64,000 nucleotides of DNA from Haliscomenobacter sp. (GCF_016718685.1 NZ_JADKCX010000142.1:1-64000), one strand, 5' to 3'; positions 17,057 to 27,481 are shown, counted from the first letter of the stretch. The notes: generated by a model not told the origin, from the sequence alone. Program-made: numbers and translations.

Positions 17057-17503
17057 TCAACAAGTAATGGGCTTGAGATCTGGTTCTACCCACAAAGCTC
17101 TGGCTTGGGTAGAAAACAACAGGTCTTTGGAATAAAACCTGAACATGATTTCTTGTGCCGCATAAGGGCTATTCAATAATGTAGTATAGGATTCAGCCAA
17201 GGTAAGGCCTGTACATTTTTTTTGCACAAAAGCTTTCAATAGTTTGGCCCACAACTGAGTGATTGTCTCGTGATAACCCCGCTCGTGGGTGTTTTTGCCT
17301 CCGGTGGCTACATTGTAGGTGATGATACCGGAGCGCAGGTAATAAATGGCCTGTTCAAGTGGAAAATGGTAGGCGTAATAAGTGCCTACAATCAGATGCG
17401 CCTGGTGGGTCCAACGCTCGCTGGGTAGGCTGTGATCCTGAAAATCAGCAACAAGTTCTTCAATCTCGCTTGGAGATACAGCAATAGTGGCAATGGTGTT
17501 CAT
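17057..17503 (-). CDS. Conserved hypothetical protein, WTHQAHL type
   Basis: 148 residues, no named domain that I can assign. Likely conserved positions are the block ERWTHQAHLIVGTYYAYHFPLE near residues 29-50 and RGYHETITQLWAKLLKAF near 74-91, with paired His/Trp residues that could bind a ligand or metal. It has no signal peptide or membrane segment, so it should be cytosolic. It converges on exonuclease III with a 14-bp gap. The upstream gap to the M28 peptidase holds a long inverted repeat. Confidence 0.6.
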   Translation of the reverse strand: MNTIATIAVSPSEIEELVADFQDHSLPSERWTHQAHLIVGTYYAYHFPLEQAIYYLRSGIITYNVATGGKNTHERGYHETITQLWAKLLKAFVQKKCTGLTLAESYTTLLNSPYAAQEIMFRFYSKDLLFSTQARALWVEPDLKPITC

Positions 17504-17547
17504 TTGTTTGAAACTTAATAAGGTGATAAAAGCGAATTACCCTAAGC

Positions 17548-17668
17548 GACATTTATTAACACAAGGGACACCAAGAGGGGCACAAAGGACACCAATTAGA
17601 CGTTGATGCCGCCTGTTCTTTTGTGTCTTTTGGTGTTCCTCTTGGTGTCCTTTGTGCTTAAAATGTCA
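17548..17668. repeat. Long inverted repeat, CACAAAGGACACCAAGAG family
   Basis: The left arm (17548-17595) has GACATTT, then ACACAAGGGACACCAAGAGG and CACAAAGGACACCA. The right arm (17621-17668) has the complement in the order TTTTGGTGTTCCTCTTGGTG, TCCTTTGTGCTT and AAATGTC. The outermost arms GACATTT / AAATGTC pair perfectly. It fills most of the gap between the hypothetical gene start and the M28 peptidase stop. Confidence 0.8.
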
Positions 17669-17719
17669 CTTGAGTGATCATCAATTGTGATTCACTTCAA
17701 AAAGTTCCATCCATGCAAA

Positions 17720-19291
17720 TTAATTGCTTCCAGCCTTCAATTCCGTGGCTTTACGTGGCAATTTTTCGTCGCGCATGGCAGTATGCAATACAAACGAAGC
17801 AATGATGGTAGAAGCTTGTTTGAGGTCATCCTCTACCAGGTGATCCCAGTTGTCCATGTTGGAGTGGTGGGTGCGGGTAGAGTAAGCAATTGGCTCCTGG
17901 ATGAACTGGAATCCGGGAATCCCAGCGGCATCAAAGGCCAAGTGGTCGGTGCCTCCGGTGTTTTGCAGGGTCAGGGTAGCCGCACCTAGATCCTTGAAGG
18001 GATCCAACCAGGCACGGAAAATTGGAGATACTGCGGCATTGCCTTGCAGGTAGACCCCACGTACTTTTCCTGTACCGTTGTCGAGGTTGAAATAGCCCGA
18101 TATTTTGCTTTGTTCGCCCTCTTTGATGCTTTGAATGGTGCCTTCGGGGCTGGCGTTGGCAAAATGATCTTTGACATAACCACGTGAGCCCAGGAGGCCT
18201 TGTTCTTCACCCGTCCACAAAGCCAGACGGATGGTGCGGCGCGGCTTGACGCCGGTTTCTTTGATGGTTTCCAGGATGATGCGAGCGGCTTCCATCATGA
18301 CGGACGAACCGGCACCGTTGTCAGTAGCTCCAGTTCCAGTGTGCCAGGAATCGAAGTGTGCGCCCAACATGACGACTTCATCCTTGAGGTCAGTTCCGGG
18401 GATTTCGGCGATGATGTTGTGTTCCATCCCATCAGGGTTGGTGTAGTTTGCTTTGAGCTCCATCGATAAGGTTACGGGGATGCCCTTTTGCATCATGCGG
18501 AAAATGCGGTTGTAATGTTCTACGGAAAGGGTCGCTTGAGGAATGACTTTTGCTTTGGGATCCTGAACTCGACCTTCTTCCGCACGAGCTCCTGTCACAA
18601 AAACAGTGCCCAGGTCACCCTTAAACCCACGATCCAACACGGCCAAAGGCTCTTCTTCCATGATGGATTTGAAGAGTTTTTGGTTAAAAGACAAACCTCC
18701 CAGGCGGTTGAAATCGCGATCAGGGCGGCGGCCTGGTGCAGCAGCATTGGCCATGTCCAACAAATCTTCGGAAGTATAACGTTTCGCAGGTGCGTCCATC
18801 CATTCTTTTAAGGTGCGGATGGTATCGAGTAACACGAACTTGCCTTTGAGTTTACCTTTTAATTTTTTCAGGTCTTCTTCATCATCGGCTTGCAGGTAAA
18901 TTACTTCACCGCTAAGTACGCCTTTGGTGGCTGGTGACCAGGCTTTAGGGTAGGCAATAATGGGGAAATAATTGGGCGCGGTAGCGTGCATGGCAAAGTG
19001 CGTAAATTCCCAGCCGCGTCCAAAGGGCCCCCAAGCTTCGAGGTGTACATTGCTCATACCCCAATCTTTGAGGGTTTTTTGGGCCCAATCGGTCGCTTTG
19101 TCCAGCATGGGGGAACCCGTCAAACGGGGACCGTACACATCACACATCCAGGAAGCGATGTCCATGACCTTGCTTTTTTCAAGGCCATGTTTGCGGATGG
19201 CGGTATTGAGCGTAGGGTTGGGGGCATCCTGGCCAATTAAGGATAGGCTTGTTGCCACAGCCAACAACAACAATAAGGAGAGCTTCTTCAT
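17720..19291 (-). CDS. Secreted M28-family zinc aminopeptidase
   Basis: A 523-residue protein with a signal peptide (MKKLSLLLLLAVATSLSLIG) and an M28 metallopeptidase domain in the C-terminal half. A PA-type insert lies between about residues 120 and 270. Two-zinc ligands are visible in GAHFDSWHTGTGATDNGAG (His and Asp), TGEEQGLLGSRGY (the Glu-Glu pair), NLDNGTGKV (Asp) and RTHHSNMDNWD (His). It probably removes N-terminal amino acids from peptides in the periplasm or outside the cell. A start two codons upstream (19297) is possible. The gene stands alone and is intact. Confidence 0.9.
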   Translation of the reverse strand: MKKLSLLLLLAVATSLSLIGQDAPNPTLNTAIRKHGLEKSKVMDIASWMCDVYGPRLTGSPMLDKATDWAQKTLKDWGMSNVHLEAWGPFGRGWEFTHFAMHATAPNYFPIIAYPKAWSPATKGVLSGEVIYLQADDEEDLKKLKGKLKGKFVLLDTIRTLKEWMDAPAKRYTSEDLLDMANAAAPGRRPDRDFNRLGGLSFNQKLFKSIMEEEPLAVLDRGFKGDLGTVFVTGARAEEGRVQDPKAKVIPQATLSVEHYNRIFRMMQKGIPVTLSMELKANYTNPDGMEHNIIAEIPGTDLKDEVVMLGAHFDSWHTGTGATDNGAGSSVMMEAARIILETIKETGVKPRRTIRLALWTGEEQGLLGSRGYVKDHFANASPEGTIQSIKEGEQSKISGYFNLDNGTGKVRGVYLQGNAAVSPIFRAWLDPFKDLGAATLTLQNTGGTDHLAFDAAGIPGFQFIQEPIAYSTRTHHSNMDNWDHLVEDDLKQASTIIASFVLHTAMRDEKLPRKATELKAGSN

Positions 19292-19532
19292 AATCATACT
19301 CAGGTTTTAATTGGTTTTGCCCCCATTGCTGGTGCAGATTAGAGGCATTAAATGATTGTAGATTAAAGATAAAGAAAAAAAGCGTGTGTTAAATCTGCTG
19401 GCTTGGGTTTGTCGCCTAATGGCAGCGCTGTAAGGGTGGGTGGCATTGGTCGAAAAAGAAATTTGGACAGACTTTTTTAAATTGATTATTTTTCCCTCCA
19501 GAACAAGCCAACACCAACGAAAAGACATCATA

Positions 19533-20108
19533 ATGTTTCTCGAACCACATTTTAAAGGCAACCGCGGCGGCTGGATTGAAGTAATTTGCGGCTCTATGTT
19601 TTCTGGCAAAACGGAAGAACTCATCCGGCGTTTGCGCCGAGCCAAAATTGCCAATCAAAAAGTAGAAATCTTCAAGCCTAAGGTAGATACCCGTTACGAT
19701 GACTCAAAAGTGGTCTCACACGACGCCAATTCGATTCATTCAACACCTATTGAGCATTCGGATCAGCTGTTGGCTTTGTCGGAAAGGGTAAGCGTGGTGG
19801 GTATCGATGAAGCGCAATTTTTTGATCTGGAGTTGCCACGCAATTGTGAAAAACTGGCCATGCGGGGTATCCGGGTAATTGTAGCCGGATTGGATATGGA
19901 TTTTCGTGGCGCTCCATTCGGGCCTGTGCCCAGCCTATTGGCGATTGCGGAATACATTACCAAGGTGCATGCGATTTGTCCACATTGTGGCAATCTGGCT
20001 ACCCATTCTTATCGCTTATCAGAGGAAGAAGCTACGGTCGTATTGGGAGAGAAAAATGTGTACGAACCGAGATGTAGGACTTGCTACCATTTAGGAAAGG
20101 TGATATAA
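19533..20108 (+). CDS. tdk: Thymidine kinase
   Basis: A type II thymidine kinase of 191 residues in the salvage route for dTMP. P-loop GSMFSGKTEELIRRLRRAK near residues 20-38, DEAQFF segment near 92-97, lasso region GLDMDFRGAPFGP, and the zinc-binding pairs CPHCG and CRTC. The start ATG 19533 follows a promoter-like TTG-N21-TATTTTTC (7 of 8 matches at the -7 element). The gene ends right at the start of a GGTTCGGGG-type hairpin shared with the convergent yceI-like gene. Confidence 0.95.
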   Translation: MFLEPHFKGNRGGWIEVICGSMFSGKTEELIRRLRRAKIANQKVEIFKPKVDTRYDDSKVVSHDANSIHSTPIEHSDQLLALSERVSVVGIDEAQFFDLELPRNCEKLAMRGIRVIVAGLDMDFRGAPFGPVPSLLAIAEYITKVHAICPHCGNLATHSYRLSEEEATVVLGEKNVYEPRCRTCYHLGKVI

Positions 20109-20191
20109 AGGGTTCGGGGGTTCGCAGGTTCGTGAGTTCCAGGGTTTAATACCCGCGAACTTTCGAACCTGCGAACCCCCGAACCCTTTTG
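20109..20191. repeat. GGTTCGGGG-family hairpin, copy 3, probable bidirectional terminator
   Basis: The left arm GGGTTCGGGGGTTCGCAGG and right arm CCTGCGAACCCCCGAACCC (written inward) are nearly perfectly complementary over about 35 bp, with a TTAA loop. TTTT follows on the plus strand. It fills the gap between the thymidine kinase stop and the stop of the convergent YceI gene. It lacks the conserved core found in copies 1 and 2. Confidence 0.85.
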
Positions 20192-20194
20192 TAT

Positions 20195-20788
20195 TTATTT
20201 AGCCGCTACCAGGCTAACTTCCAACTCAAACTCATCGTAGATCAGCTTGTCGCCCAGATCAGGGAAGAACTTGCCGGAACGGAATTTGATGTCGTAGTCG
20301 GTACGGTCTAATTTGATGGCAGCAGTACCCATCACTTTGCCGCCTTCAGGCTTCACATTGGCATCAAACGTGATTGATTTGGTGATGCCTTTGATGGTCA
20401 TGTTGCCAACAATTGTAAAGTTGCCACTTTTGTCTTTCGCAGTAATTTTAGTTGAGGTGAAAGTTGCGGTTGGGTGTTTTTCAGTACTGAAGAAATCATC
20501 AGACGTGAGGTGACCTCTCAGCCGTTCGTTGCCACCACCATCTTCTACGGTAAGTGAAGCCATATTGGCTTCGAAACTGGCTTTAACCAATTTTGCCTTA
20601 CTCATTTCCAGCGTGCCACTTTTGATCGTCACTTTGCCGAAATGTTTGCCAGTTACTTTGGCCGCAGTCCACTTTAAAGTCCTTGCTCCAGTATCTACTT
20701 TGTAAACGACAACCGCATTACTGGCTGGATTTGTAAAAGCCAGTCCCATAAAGGCTGCGCAGAGTAGGAGAAAAGTCAGATGCTTCAT
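20195..20788 (-). CDS. YceI-family lipid-binding-like periplasmic protein
   Basis: 197 residues with a signal peptide (LTFLLLCAAFMGLAFTNPAS) and a single YceI beta-barrel domain. Typical segments are YKVDTGARTLKWTAAKVTGKHFG, LRGHLTSDDFFSTEKHPTATF and DYDIKFRSGKFFPDLGDKLI. Family members bind polyisoprenoid-like lipids, but many are uncharacterised. A TATATTTG element at 20862-20869 (minus strand) may be its -7 box, giving a 5' leader of about 70 nt. The gap 20789-21040 shows no gene. Confidence 0.9.
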   Translation of the reverse strand: MKHLTFLLLCAAFMGLAFTNPASNAVVVYKVDTGARTLKWTAAKVTGKHFGKVTIKSGTLEMSKAKLVKASFEANMASLTVEDGGGNERLRGHLTSDDFFSTEKHPTATFTSTKITAKDKSGNFTIVGNMTIKGITKSITFDANVKPEGGKVMGTAAIKLDRTDYDIKFRSGKFFPDLGDKLIYDEFELEVSLVAAK

Positions 20789-21040
20789 TGAAATCTTGGT
20801 TTAAAAATTAGACAATAGTGTACAGGTTTGAAGTTTATTATCCATTCCTATACATGCTCTTCAAATATAAGGTTGCCTGCGATTAGAAAAAAATAATTAC
20901 AGGCACTTAGCAGATTATTAACAATCTAGATCGAGTTAGTACGCCTAATAGCTGCAATATCCAGTATCAGGCAGAACTAGGTAAGGGAAAGCAACAAATG
21001 CTTCCCCCCCTAAATTACCAATCATATTTAACCAAAAATA

Positions 21041-23650
21041 TTACTTCTGGCGGTTGTTGTTGCCACGGTTGTTGCCACCTCCTTGGCCACCACCTTGTGC
21101 TCCACCGCCGTTTTCGTCACCACCACCACTTTTCAAGTCGTCGTTTTCAACGGACTTGGCTTTTTTCTTCGGAGCATCGAAACTCATTTTTCCAATGCGG
21201 TAGTTTAAATTCACCTTGAAACCTCTGTTCAAACGTTGGATATCGATCAATTGGTTGAAAGTAGGCGAGCTGAGTTCGGTTTTCATCCGAATCCCTTGGG
21301 TCAGGAAGTTTTCAGCGCCAAAACCAATGCTGCCTTTCTTGTTTTTGAAATCTTTGCGGATGCCCAAAGAGTACATGCCAAAACCAGCTTGACGGCCTTG
21401 TAATTGTACCTGTGAACCACGCATGAAGCTGAATCCCTGGATACCCCAACCTTTAGGGAGGGTAATTTGAGTGGATAAACGACCATTGATGTTTACGCCA
21501 CTGTTGTTAATGGTAACGGATAGACCATTTACGTCTCTCGTTAAACCTTCCATGAAGGCGTAGACGATGTCAAGTCCACCATTGATGCTCCACTTGGGGG
21601 TGATCTGGAAATTGCCGAATAAGTTCGTTCCCCAGGCTCTTTGGATGCCTACGTTTTGGTACGTTGTAATGACTGCTCCAGCCAAAGTATCCGAAGGTAA
21701 ACTGATTTGTGAAATGGCGTTGTCGGTGATGCGGCGGAAGACTGACCAGTTCATGTAGGTCTTCTTGATGTTGCCACTCAAGCTCATTTCAAAGCTGTTG
21801 GTCAGTTCAGGGCTCAGGCCAGGATTACCCACCGTAATGTTTTGTGGGTTGGCGGCGTTGAAGTTTGGGTTCAACTGCTGCAAACCAGGTCTCTGGATGC
21901 GCTGGTTGTAACCTGCTTTTAGGATAAACCCACTTTTCAGGTTTTTAGACACGTTAACGCTCGGTACAAAGTTGCTGTAAGCCGGCAGATCGATCTGGCC
22001 ATTTTCTTCAGTTTGGGCATCAATCGAAGTGTACTCGTACCGACCACCAAGTTTAAACGTGTACTTGTTTTTGGTTTGCAGGGTGTAGGAAAGGTAACCC
22101 GCAGCTACATTTTGCTGGTAATCCAGGGCACCTGCTGGGCGGCTCAAATCTACGTTGTACACGCCAGAACTTCCTTCGGACAAGAAGTAGCTGTAATCGC
22201 TGTCCACCATGCGCACGATACTCTTTCCACCTACTTCCACCAATTGGCGTTGTCCGATCGGGGTTTGATAATCGGTTTGTAGGGTAACTTCCTGATTCAG
22301 GTTGTTGTTGATGTTGCGTTGGCTGCTCAGCATCGTTAATTCATCAGACGTGAACAGGTCTGAATCAAAGTTATTGGTCAAATCGTTGCGGCTGTACTGA
22401 GAAGAAATGCTCCATTCACGCTGTGGCTTGTAGGTACGGAGGTAGTCGAGATTGAAATCCATCGAGGCAGAATTGTCACGGCTATCCACCTGGCGGAATG
22501 AACTTGACTTGAGCAGTTGATCCTGAAATAAGGAGATGTCCATATCCTGCTCACTATTCCGGTTGCGTGCACCCAAACGGGCGTTGGCAGATAAGTTTTG
22601 GTTTTTGGCCAAATCCCAGTCCCATGCCAAATTGTAGTGGCCAAATCCGCCACGATCAAAGGATTCTACTTCCTGCAGTGTACGTATACTGGCAGTAGGG
22701 GTGATGGTATTTTGATCAAATGATGAGAGGGCCGGATTGTAAAACAAACGACCGTGCCCTCCCAAGTTAAAGCCCATTTTACCTTTTCTATAGCTGCCGT
22801 TCACACCCAGGTTTGAGCCCCGGTTACCTGTACCGAGGTCAACATTCATGGTGAGACCTTGCAGCGTATTTTTCTTTGTTACGATATTGATGATGCCACC
22901 TGATCCTTCAGCGTCATAACGAGCCGAAGGGGAAGTAATGACTTCTACAGTTTTGATCATATCGGCAGGAATCTGCTTGATCGCATCAGCTACACTAGCC
23001 GCCATGATGGTGGAAGGCTTGTTGTTGATCAAAACCCGGACGTTAGAACTGCCACGCAGGGAAACGTTGCCATCCAGATCAACTGAGAGCATGGGAACTT
23101 TACGCAGAACATCTGAGGCATCGCCACCTTTTGAAGTGATGTCTTTTTCAGCATTGTACACCGTACGGTCTACTTTTTCTTCAATCAGCGCGGTTGTACC
23201 CACAATTTCCACTTCTTTCAAGGTGCTGATGCTTTGAGCGAGGCTGATGGTGCCAATGTTTTTATCATCATTTTTGGCCAAGCGCAAGTCGTTGATGGTC
23301 TTGTCGCGGTAACCAATGAAGGAGATCGTCAACGTATAATCACCTCCGGCAATACCCGTAAGGCTGAATTTGCCTTTTTCGTCGGTGGTGGTACCATCAA
23401 TAGGCGTTGTGGAATTTTTTGGATACAAAGCTATCGTAGCAAATTCTACGGGTTGTTTGCTTAATGAATCCATCACAATACCAGTGATTTTGTTGTTGCC
23501 TTGCGCTGCGCTGTTTAATGCTGGTGCATTGTTGGAGGGCATTGGAGGGCGGCTGCTGTTACCGCTGGGTGAAGGTGTTTGTTGGCCAAAAGCCATCGCT
23601 GTCCAAAGTATGGTGATAAACAGCGGTAAAAATGTGCTTAACTTTTTCAT
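21041..23650 (-). CDS. Outer-membrane beta-barrel receptor with CarboxypepD_reg-like domain
   Basis: 869 residues. The signal peptide is followed by a regulatory beta-sandwich at about 52-140 (KITGIVMDSLSKQPVEFATIALYP), a plug domain at about 150-270 (VLRKVPMLSVDLDGNVSLRGSSNVRVLINNKPS, IEVITSPSARYDAEGSGGIIN-type block) and a long C-terminal barrel of the OMP_b-brl_3 type ending LNYRIGKMSF. The tail is rich in Gly/Asn/Asp (GGGAQGGGQGGGNNRGNNNR), which is unusual after a barrel. It is a TonB-dependent-like importer or receptor of unknown substrate. No SusD partner is adjacent. Confidence 0.9.
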   Translation of the reverse strand: MKKLSTFLPLFITILWTAMAFGQQTPSPSGNSSRPPMPSNNAPALNSAAQGNNKITGIVMDSLSKQPVEFATIALYPKNSTTPIDGTTTDEKGKFSLTGIAGGDYTLTISFIGYRDKTINDLRLAKNDDKNIGTISLAQSISTLKEVEIVGTTALIEEKVDRTVYNAEKDITSKGGDASDVLRKVPMLSVDLDGNVSLRGSSNVRVLINNKPSTIMAASVADAIKQIPADMIKTVEVITSPSARYDAEGSGGIINIVTKKNTLQGLTMNVDLGTGNRGSNLGVNGSYRKGKMGFNLGGHGRLFYNPALSSFDQNTITPTASIRTLQEVESFDRGGFGHYNLAWDWDLAKNQNLSANARLGARNRNSEQDMDISLFQDQLLKSSSFRQVDSRDNSASMDFNLDYLRTYKPQREWSISSQYSRNDLTNNFDSDLFTSDELTMLSSQRNINNNLNQEVTLQTDYQTPIGQRQLVEVGGKSIVRMVDSDYSYFLSEGSSGVYNVDLSRPAGALDYQQNVAAGYLSYTLQTKNKYTFKLGGRYEYTSIDAQTEENGQIDLPAYSNFVPSVNVSKNLKSGFILKAGYNQRIQRPGLQQLNPNFNAANPQNITVGNPGLSPELTNSFEMSLSGNIKKTYMNWSVFRRITDNAISQISLPSDTLAGAVITTYQNVGIQRAWGTNLFGNFQITPKWSINGGLDIVYAFMEGLTRDVNGLSVTINNSGVNINGRLSTQITLPKGWGIQGFSFMRGSQVQLQGRQAGFGMYSLGIRKDFKNKKGSIGFGAENFLTQGIRMKTELSSPTFNQLIDIQRLNRGFKVNLNYRIGKMSFDAPKKKAKSVENDDLKSGGGDENGGGAQGGGQGGGNNRGNNNRQK

Positions 23651-23839
23651 TTTGTGTGCCGGTTTGCAGTTTTTTTTGACTGCTTGATTTCATGACACAA
23701 AGTAACGCCGAAAAAAAATGCCGAAATTAAGCATTCGATGATTCGGCTGCTTTCTTCGGCAGTTCGGAAAAACGATCGACAAAAGCGGCGAACCTTCACA
23801 TCAAATGGCAAAAACCGCCTGCGGATTGGCCAATTTGAT

Positions 23840-24130
23840 CTATCGTTTGCTCATGCGGTTACCGGAAATGCTGCGTTGTTGGTTGGATTTGAAGCGGTTT
23901 ACCTCCGCATCACGCTTGGCGCTGTGCTTAGTGGCTCGACCTTGTACCCTGGCCCGCCATTTTTTCCAATTCTTGGGGTGCATTTCAAACTTCATCAGCT
24001 CGATGATTTCTTTTTCACTGAGGCCAAATTGAAGGGTGATCGCGTCAAAAGGAGTACGATCTTCCCAGGCCATTTCCACAATCCGGTCGATGTCGAGACT
24101 TTGCAGTTGATATTTTTCAATGATTTTCAT
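23840..24130 (-). CDS. TIGR03643 / DUF2805 family protein
   Basis: A 96-residue small basic protein with the family segment IDRIVEMAWEDRTPFDAITLQFGLSEKEIIELMK and then MHPKNWKKWRARVQGRATKH. The first half looks like a helix-turn-helix (ITLQFGLSEKEIIELMKFE), and the C-terminus is strongly basic, suggesting nucleic-acid binding. The role is unknown. It is divergent from ferritin, whose start lies about 85 bp away. Confidence 0.85.
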   Translation of the reverse strand: MKIIEKYQLQSLDIDRIVEMAWEDRTPFDAITLQFGLSEKEIIELMKFEMHPKNWKKWRARVQGRATKHSAKRDAEVNRFKSNQQRSISGNRMSKR

Positions 24131-24215
24131 GTGTTTTTACCTTTAGGTCAACGGTAGTTTTATAACTTTCTCCCAGAAATATGGTTTACTATTTGTAGTT
24201 ACAAATTTGAAAAAA

Positions 24216-24743
24216 ATGATTTCTAAAAAAATTGAAAGCGCCTTAAACGAACAAATCGGGCTGGAAGCATACGCCTCATTCCTGTATTTGGCAATGGCGT
24301 CTTGGTGTGACCGAGAAGGATTGGAGGGTTGCGCCAGTTTTATGCACCGTCAGTCAGATGAAGAGCGGGCTCACATGTTGCGGATCTACAGCTATCTTAG
24401 CGAAACGGATGGTTATGCGCTGACTCCAGCCATTGCCCAAGCACCGCATGAGTATGACTCGGTTCAGGCTATGTTTGAAAAAGTGTACGCCCACGAGCAA
24501 AAAGTCACTCAATCGATCAACGATTTGATCAGTTTGAGTTATGCTGAAAATGATCATTCTACGCTGAATTTTTTGCAGTGGTATGTGGAAGAACAAAGAG
24601 AAGAGGAAGCGCTAATGCGCAATATTCTCAATAAAATTCGCTTGATTGGCACTGGCGGTCAAAGTTTGTATTACATCGATAAAGAAGTAGACAAACTCAA
24701 CAAAGCAGCCATTGCACAAGAATCCACGGAAGAGGAGAACTAA
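24216..24743 (+). CDS. ftnA: Ferritin (non-heme, FtnA type)
   Basis: A 175-residue four-helix ferritin for cytosolic iron storage. Ferroxidase-centre residues are visible in LNEQIGLEAYASFLYLAM (Glu near 17), SDEERAHMLRIYSYL (Glu and His near 50-53), the Glu near 94, and YVEEQREEEALMRNIL. I take ATG 24216 (MISKKIESAL) as the start. The C-terminal tail EESTEEEN-like end is acidic. A bidirectional terminator follows 10 bp after the stop. The gene is intact. Confidence 0.93.
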   Translation: MISKKIESALNEQIGLEAYASFLYLAMASWCDREGLEGCASFMHRQSDEERAHMLRIYSYLSETDGYALTPAIAQAPHEYDSVQAMFEKVYAHEQKVTQSINDLISLSYAENDHSTLNFLQWYVEEQREEEALMRNILNKIRLIGTGGQSLYYIDKEVDKLNKAAIAQESTEEEN

Positions 24744-24753
24744 AAAATTAAGC

Positions 24754-24788
24754 CAGATGAGGCCAATCCCATATTTTGGCCTCATCTG
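24754..24788. terminator. Bidirectional terminator between ferritin and the glucanase gene
   Basis: CAGATGAGGCCAA and TTGGCCTCATCTG form a perfect 13-bp stem with a 9-nt loop. On the minus strand it is followed by a T-rich run (rc of TAAAAAATTAAG). It lies between two convergent genes. Confidence 0.85.
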
Positions 24789-24791
24789 ACT

Positions 24792-26375
24792 TTACCTCAA
24801 ACCTACAAGGAGTTTAATTTCTTTATTTCCTTGGGCCAACACCAGAGTATAATCACCGTAATCGGCGTCGAAGCGTATTTGTTGGGCACCGCTTGAGTAT
24901 ACTTTTTTATCAGCCAACATTTGCGTCTGATTGGTTTTGTTATGGGTGAGACTCAAACTTACCGGTTCAGCACCCACCACGTAAAAGTCTGCAATATAAC
25001 GGCCTTCGTCGGCGTGTTTCATCAAATGCACCATGCCACTCTTTACTTCGGGCGTATACATGTAAAATCCGGTAGGATAATTTGGGCGTTTGATGCCCAT
25101 TTTGAGCAATGCGTTTTGCATCTCTTTCACTTTGGCTCCCATTTTCCAAATCAATTCGGAGCGGTAATTTTCAATCATGATGACAATGGGCCCCTGGTCG
25201 ATGGCCAGGTACTGATTGGAGTACCAGTTCTCTTTGGCGTTGTACGCATCATAAAACCCTAACTCACCAAACAAGCGATTGCCCTGGGTGCGGTAAAAAT
25301 AGATCATGGCTTGATAGGAATAATAAGGGGTGTAAGGAAAAGAAGACAATGCGGCGGTAGGTGAAATGGTGCCATTGTCCTCGGTGGGTTGGTGTGCGCC
25401 ATAAAACAAATGATCGTCACTGGCGGTAAGGCCCCAGTTTCGCTCCGAATAGCCATATGAATTGGGCGCTCGCTCGATGCAGTGTGCGCGGTTGATCATG
25501 GTTTGGTTGACGTTGAGGGTCCAATAATTGGTATGTTCATCCTCCATCCAGCGCGGGTCCAGGCTCAAGTAGGAGTAATGGGCAAAAAAGAGTGGTCCAC
25601 CCCAATCAAAGCCCAGGGGAAGTTTGTACCCCAAATAGTCTTTGCCATTGATAAAATGATCTGCTTCCTTTTTTTTCCAGGTATCATCGTACACCTGCCG
25701 CGTGATCGGATGGGTAGGTGATCCCATGGCCAGGATGTAGGTAATGAAACATTCGTTGTAGCCCCCAATCGGGTGGTTCATTTTCCAACCGTGGTTGGCA
25801 CTCCAATGCCAATGCAAGAGTCCATTGTGGACGTACCAATCCCATTCTACCGTTTCCCAAAGGCGATTGATGCGGGTGCGAAGCTCTGTTTCGGCTTTGG
25901 TGTTTTGGTCAAAAAAAGAACGCGCCACGAGGAGCCCGTTGATCAGGTAAGCGGTTTCCACCAAATCTCCACCATCATCATATCGACTAAAAGGCACTGC
26001 TTTTCCGGTTGATCCGTCGAGCCAATGCGACCAGGCGCCATGAAAACGCTCAGCTTTTTCCAAAAAACGGGTGATTTTGAGCATACGATCTACAGCCTGG
26101 GTACGGCTGATCCAGCCGCGATAGCTCCCGACTACAATGGCCATGATGCCAAATCCACTTCCACCGCTGGTCACCACATTGGGGGTGGCATTGCGTTCTG
26201 GCGCTAAGCCCGAAACCGGATGGGCAAAATCCCAGAAATACTTGAAGGTTTGTTGTTGTACGGTGTTGATGTACTCGCTGGCTTCGTTGGGCGGCAACTG
26301 TGGCGCTCTGGACTGGCCAGTCACAAATTGTGCAACGCAGCTGAATAGCAGGAAGGCGCTGATGCAGGTTCTCAT
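24792..26375 (-). CDS. GH144-like glucoamylase-family protein (candidate endo-beta-1,2-glucanase)
   Basis: 527 residues with a signal peptide (CISAFLLFSCVAQFVTGQ) and an (alpha/alpha)6-barrel glucoamylase domain of the PF10091 type. Characteristic segments: YFWDFAHPVSGLAPERNATP, TSGGSGFGIMAIVVGSYRGWI, RYDDGGDLVETAYLINGLL, HPIGGYNECFITYILAMGSP and YGYSERNWGLTASD. The C-terminal about 80 residues (EPVSLSLTHNKTNQ onward) look like a small beta domain. GH144 enzymes of Bacteroidota cut beta-1,2-glucan, but other activities are possible for this clan. A TACATTTG element (26398-26405) sits 22 bp before the ATG. Confidence 0.85.
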   Translation of the reverse strand: MRTCISAFLLFSCVAQFVTGQSRAPQLPPNEASEYINTVQQQTFKYFWDFAHPVSGLAPERNATPNVVTSGGSGFGIMAIVVGSYRGWISRTQAVDRMLKITRFLEKAERFHGAWSHWLDGSTGKAVPFSRYDDGGDLVETAYLINGLLVARSFFDQNTKAETELRTRINRLWETVEWDWYVHNGLLHWHWSANHGWKMNHPIGGYNECFITYILAMGSPTHPITRQVYDDTWKKKEADHFINGKDYLGYKLPLGFDWGGPLFFAHYSYLSLDPRWMEDEHTNYWTLNVNQTMINRAHCIERAPNSYGYSERNWGLTASDDHLFYGAHQPTEDNGTISPTAALSSFPYTPYYSYQAMIYFYRTQGNRLFGELGFYDAYNAKENWYSNQYLAIDQGPIVIMIENYRSELIWKMGAKVKEMQNALLKMGIKRPNYPTGFYMYTPEVKSGMVHLMKHADEGRYIADFYVVGAEPVSLSLTHNKTNQTQMLADKKVYSSGAQQIRFDADYGDYTLVLAQGNKEIKLLVGLR

Positions 26376-26496
26376 ATCTTGCTTGATTTATGGAACCCAA
26401 ATGTAGCGGTTTTGACGTTAAAATTGTTTCAAATCTCGGGTTCTGACGCTACCCATTCTGGCAAAACGGCTTTCACCGCAGCAATAAACCCCTCGC

Positions 26497-27430
<934 letters not shown>

Positions 27431-27481
27431 GAAAAGAGAAAAGAAAAAAAGGGGGGTTTTTTTTGTATGAGTTTTCAATGA

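Noticed and set aside
17548..17668. CRISPR-like array
   Set aside because: The short repeats are in opposite orientation across a spacer and form a hairpin. There are no regular spacers and no cas genes.
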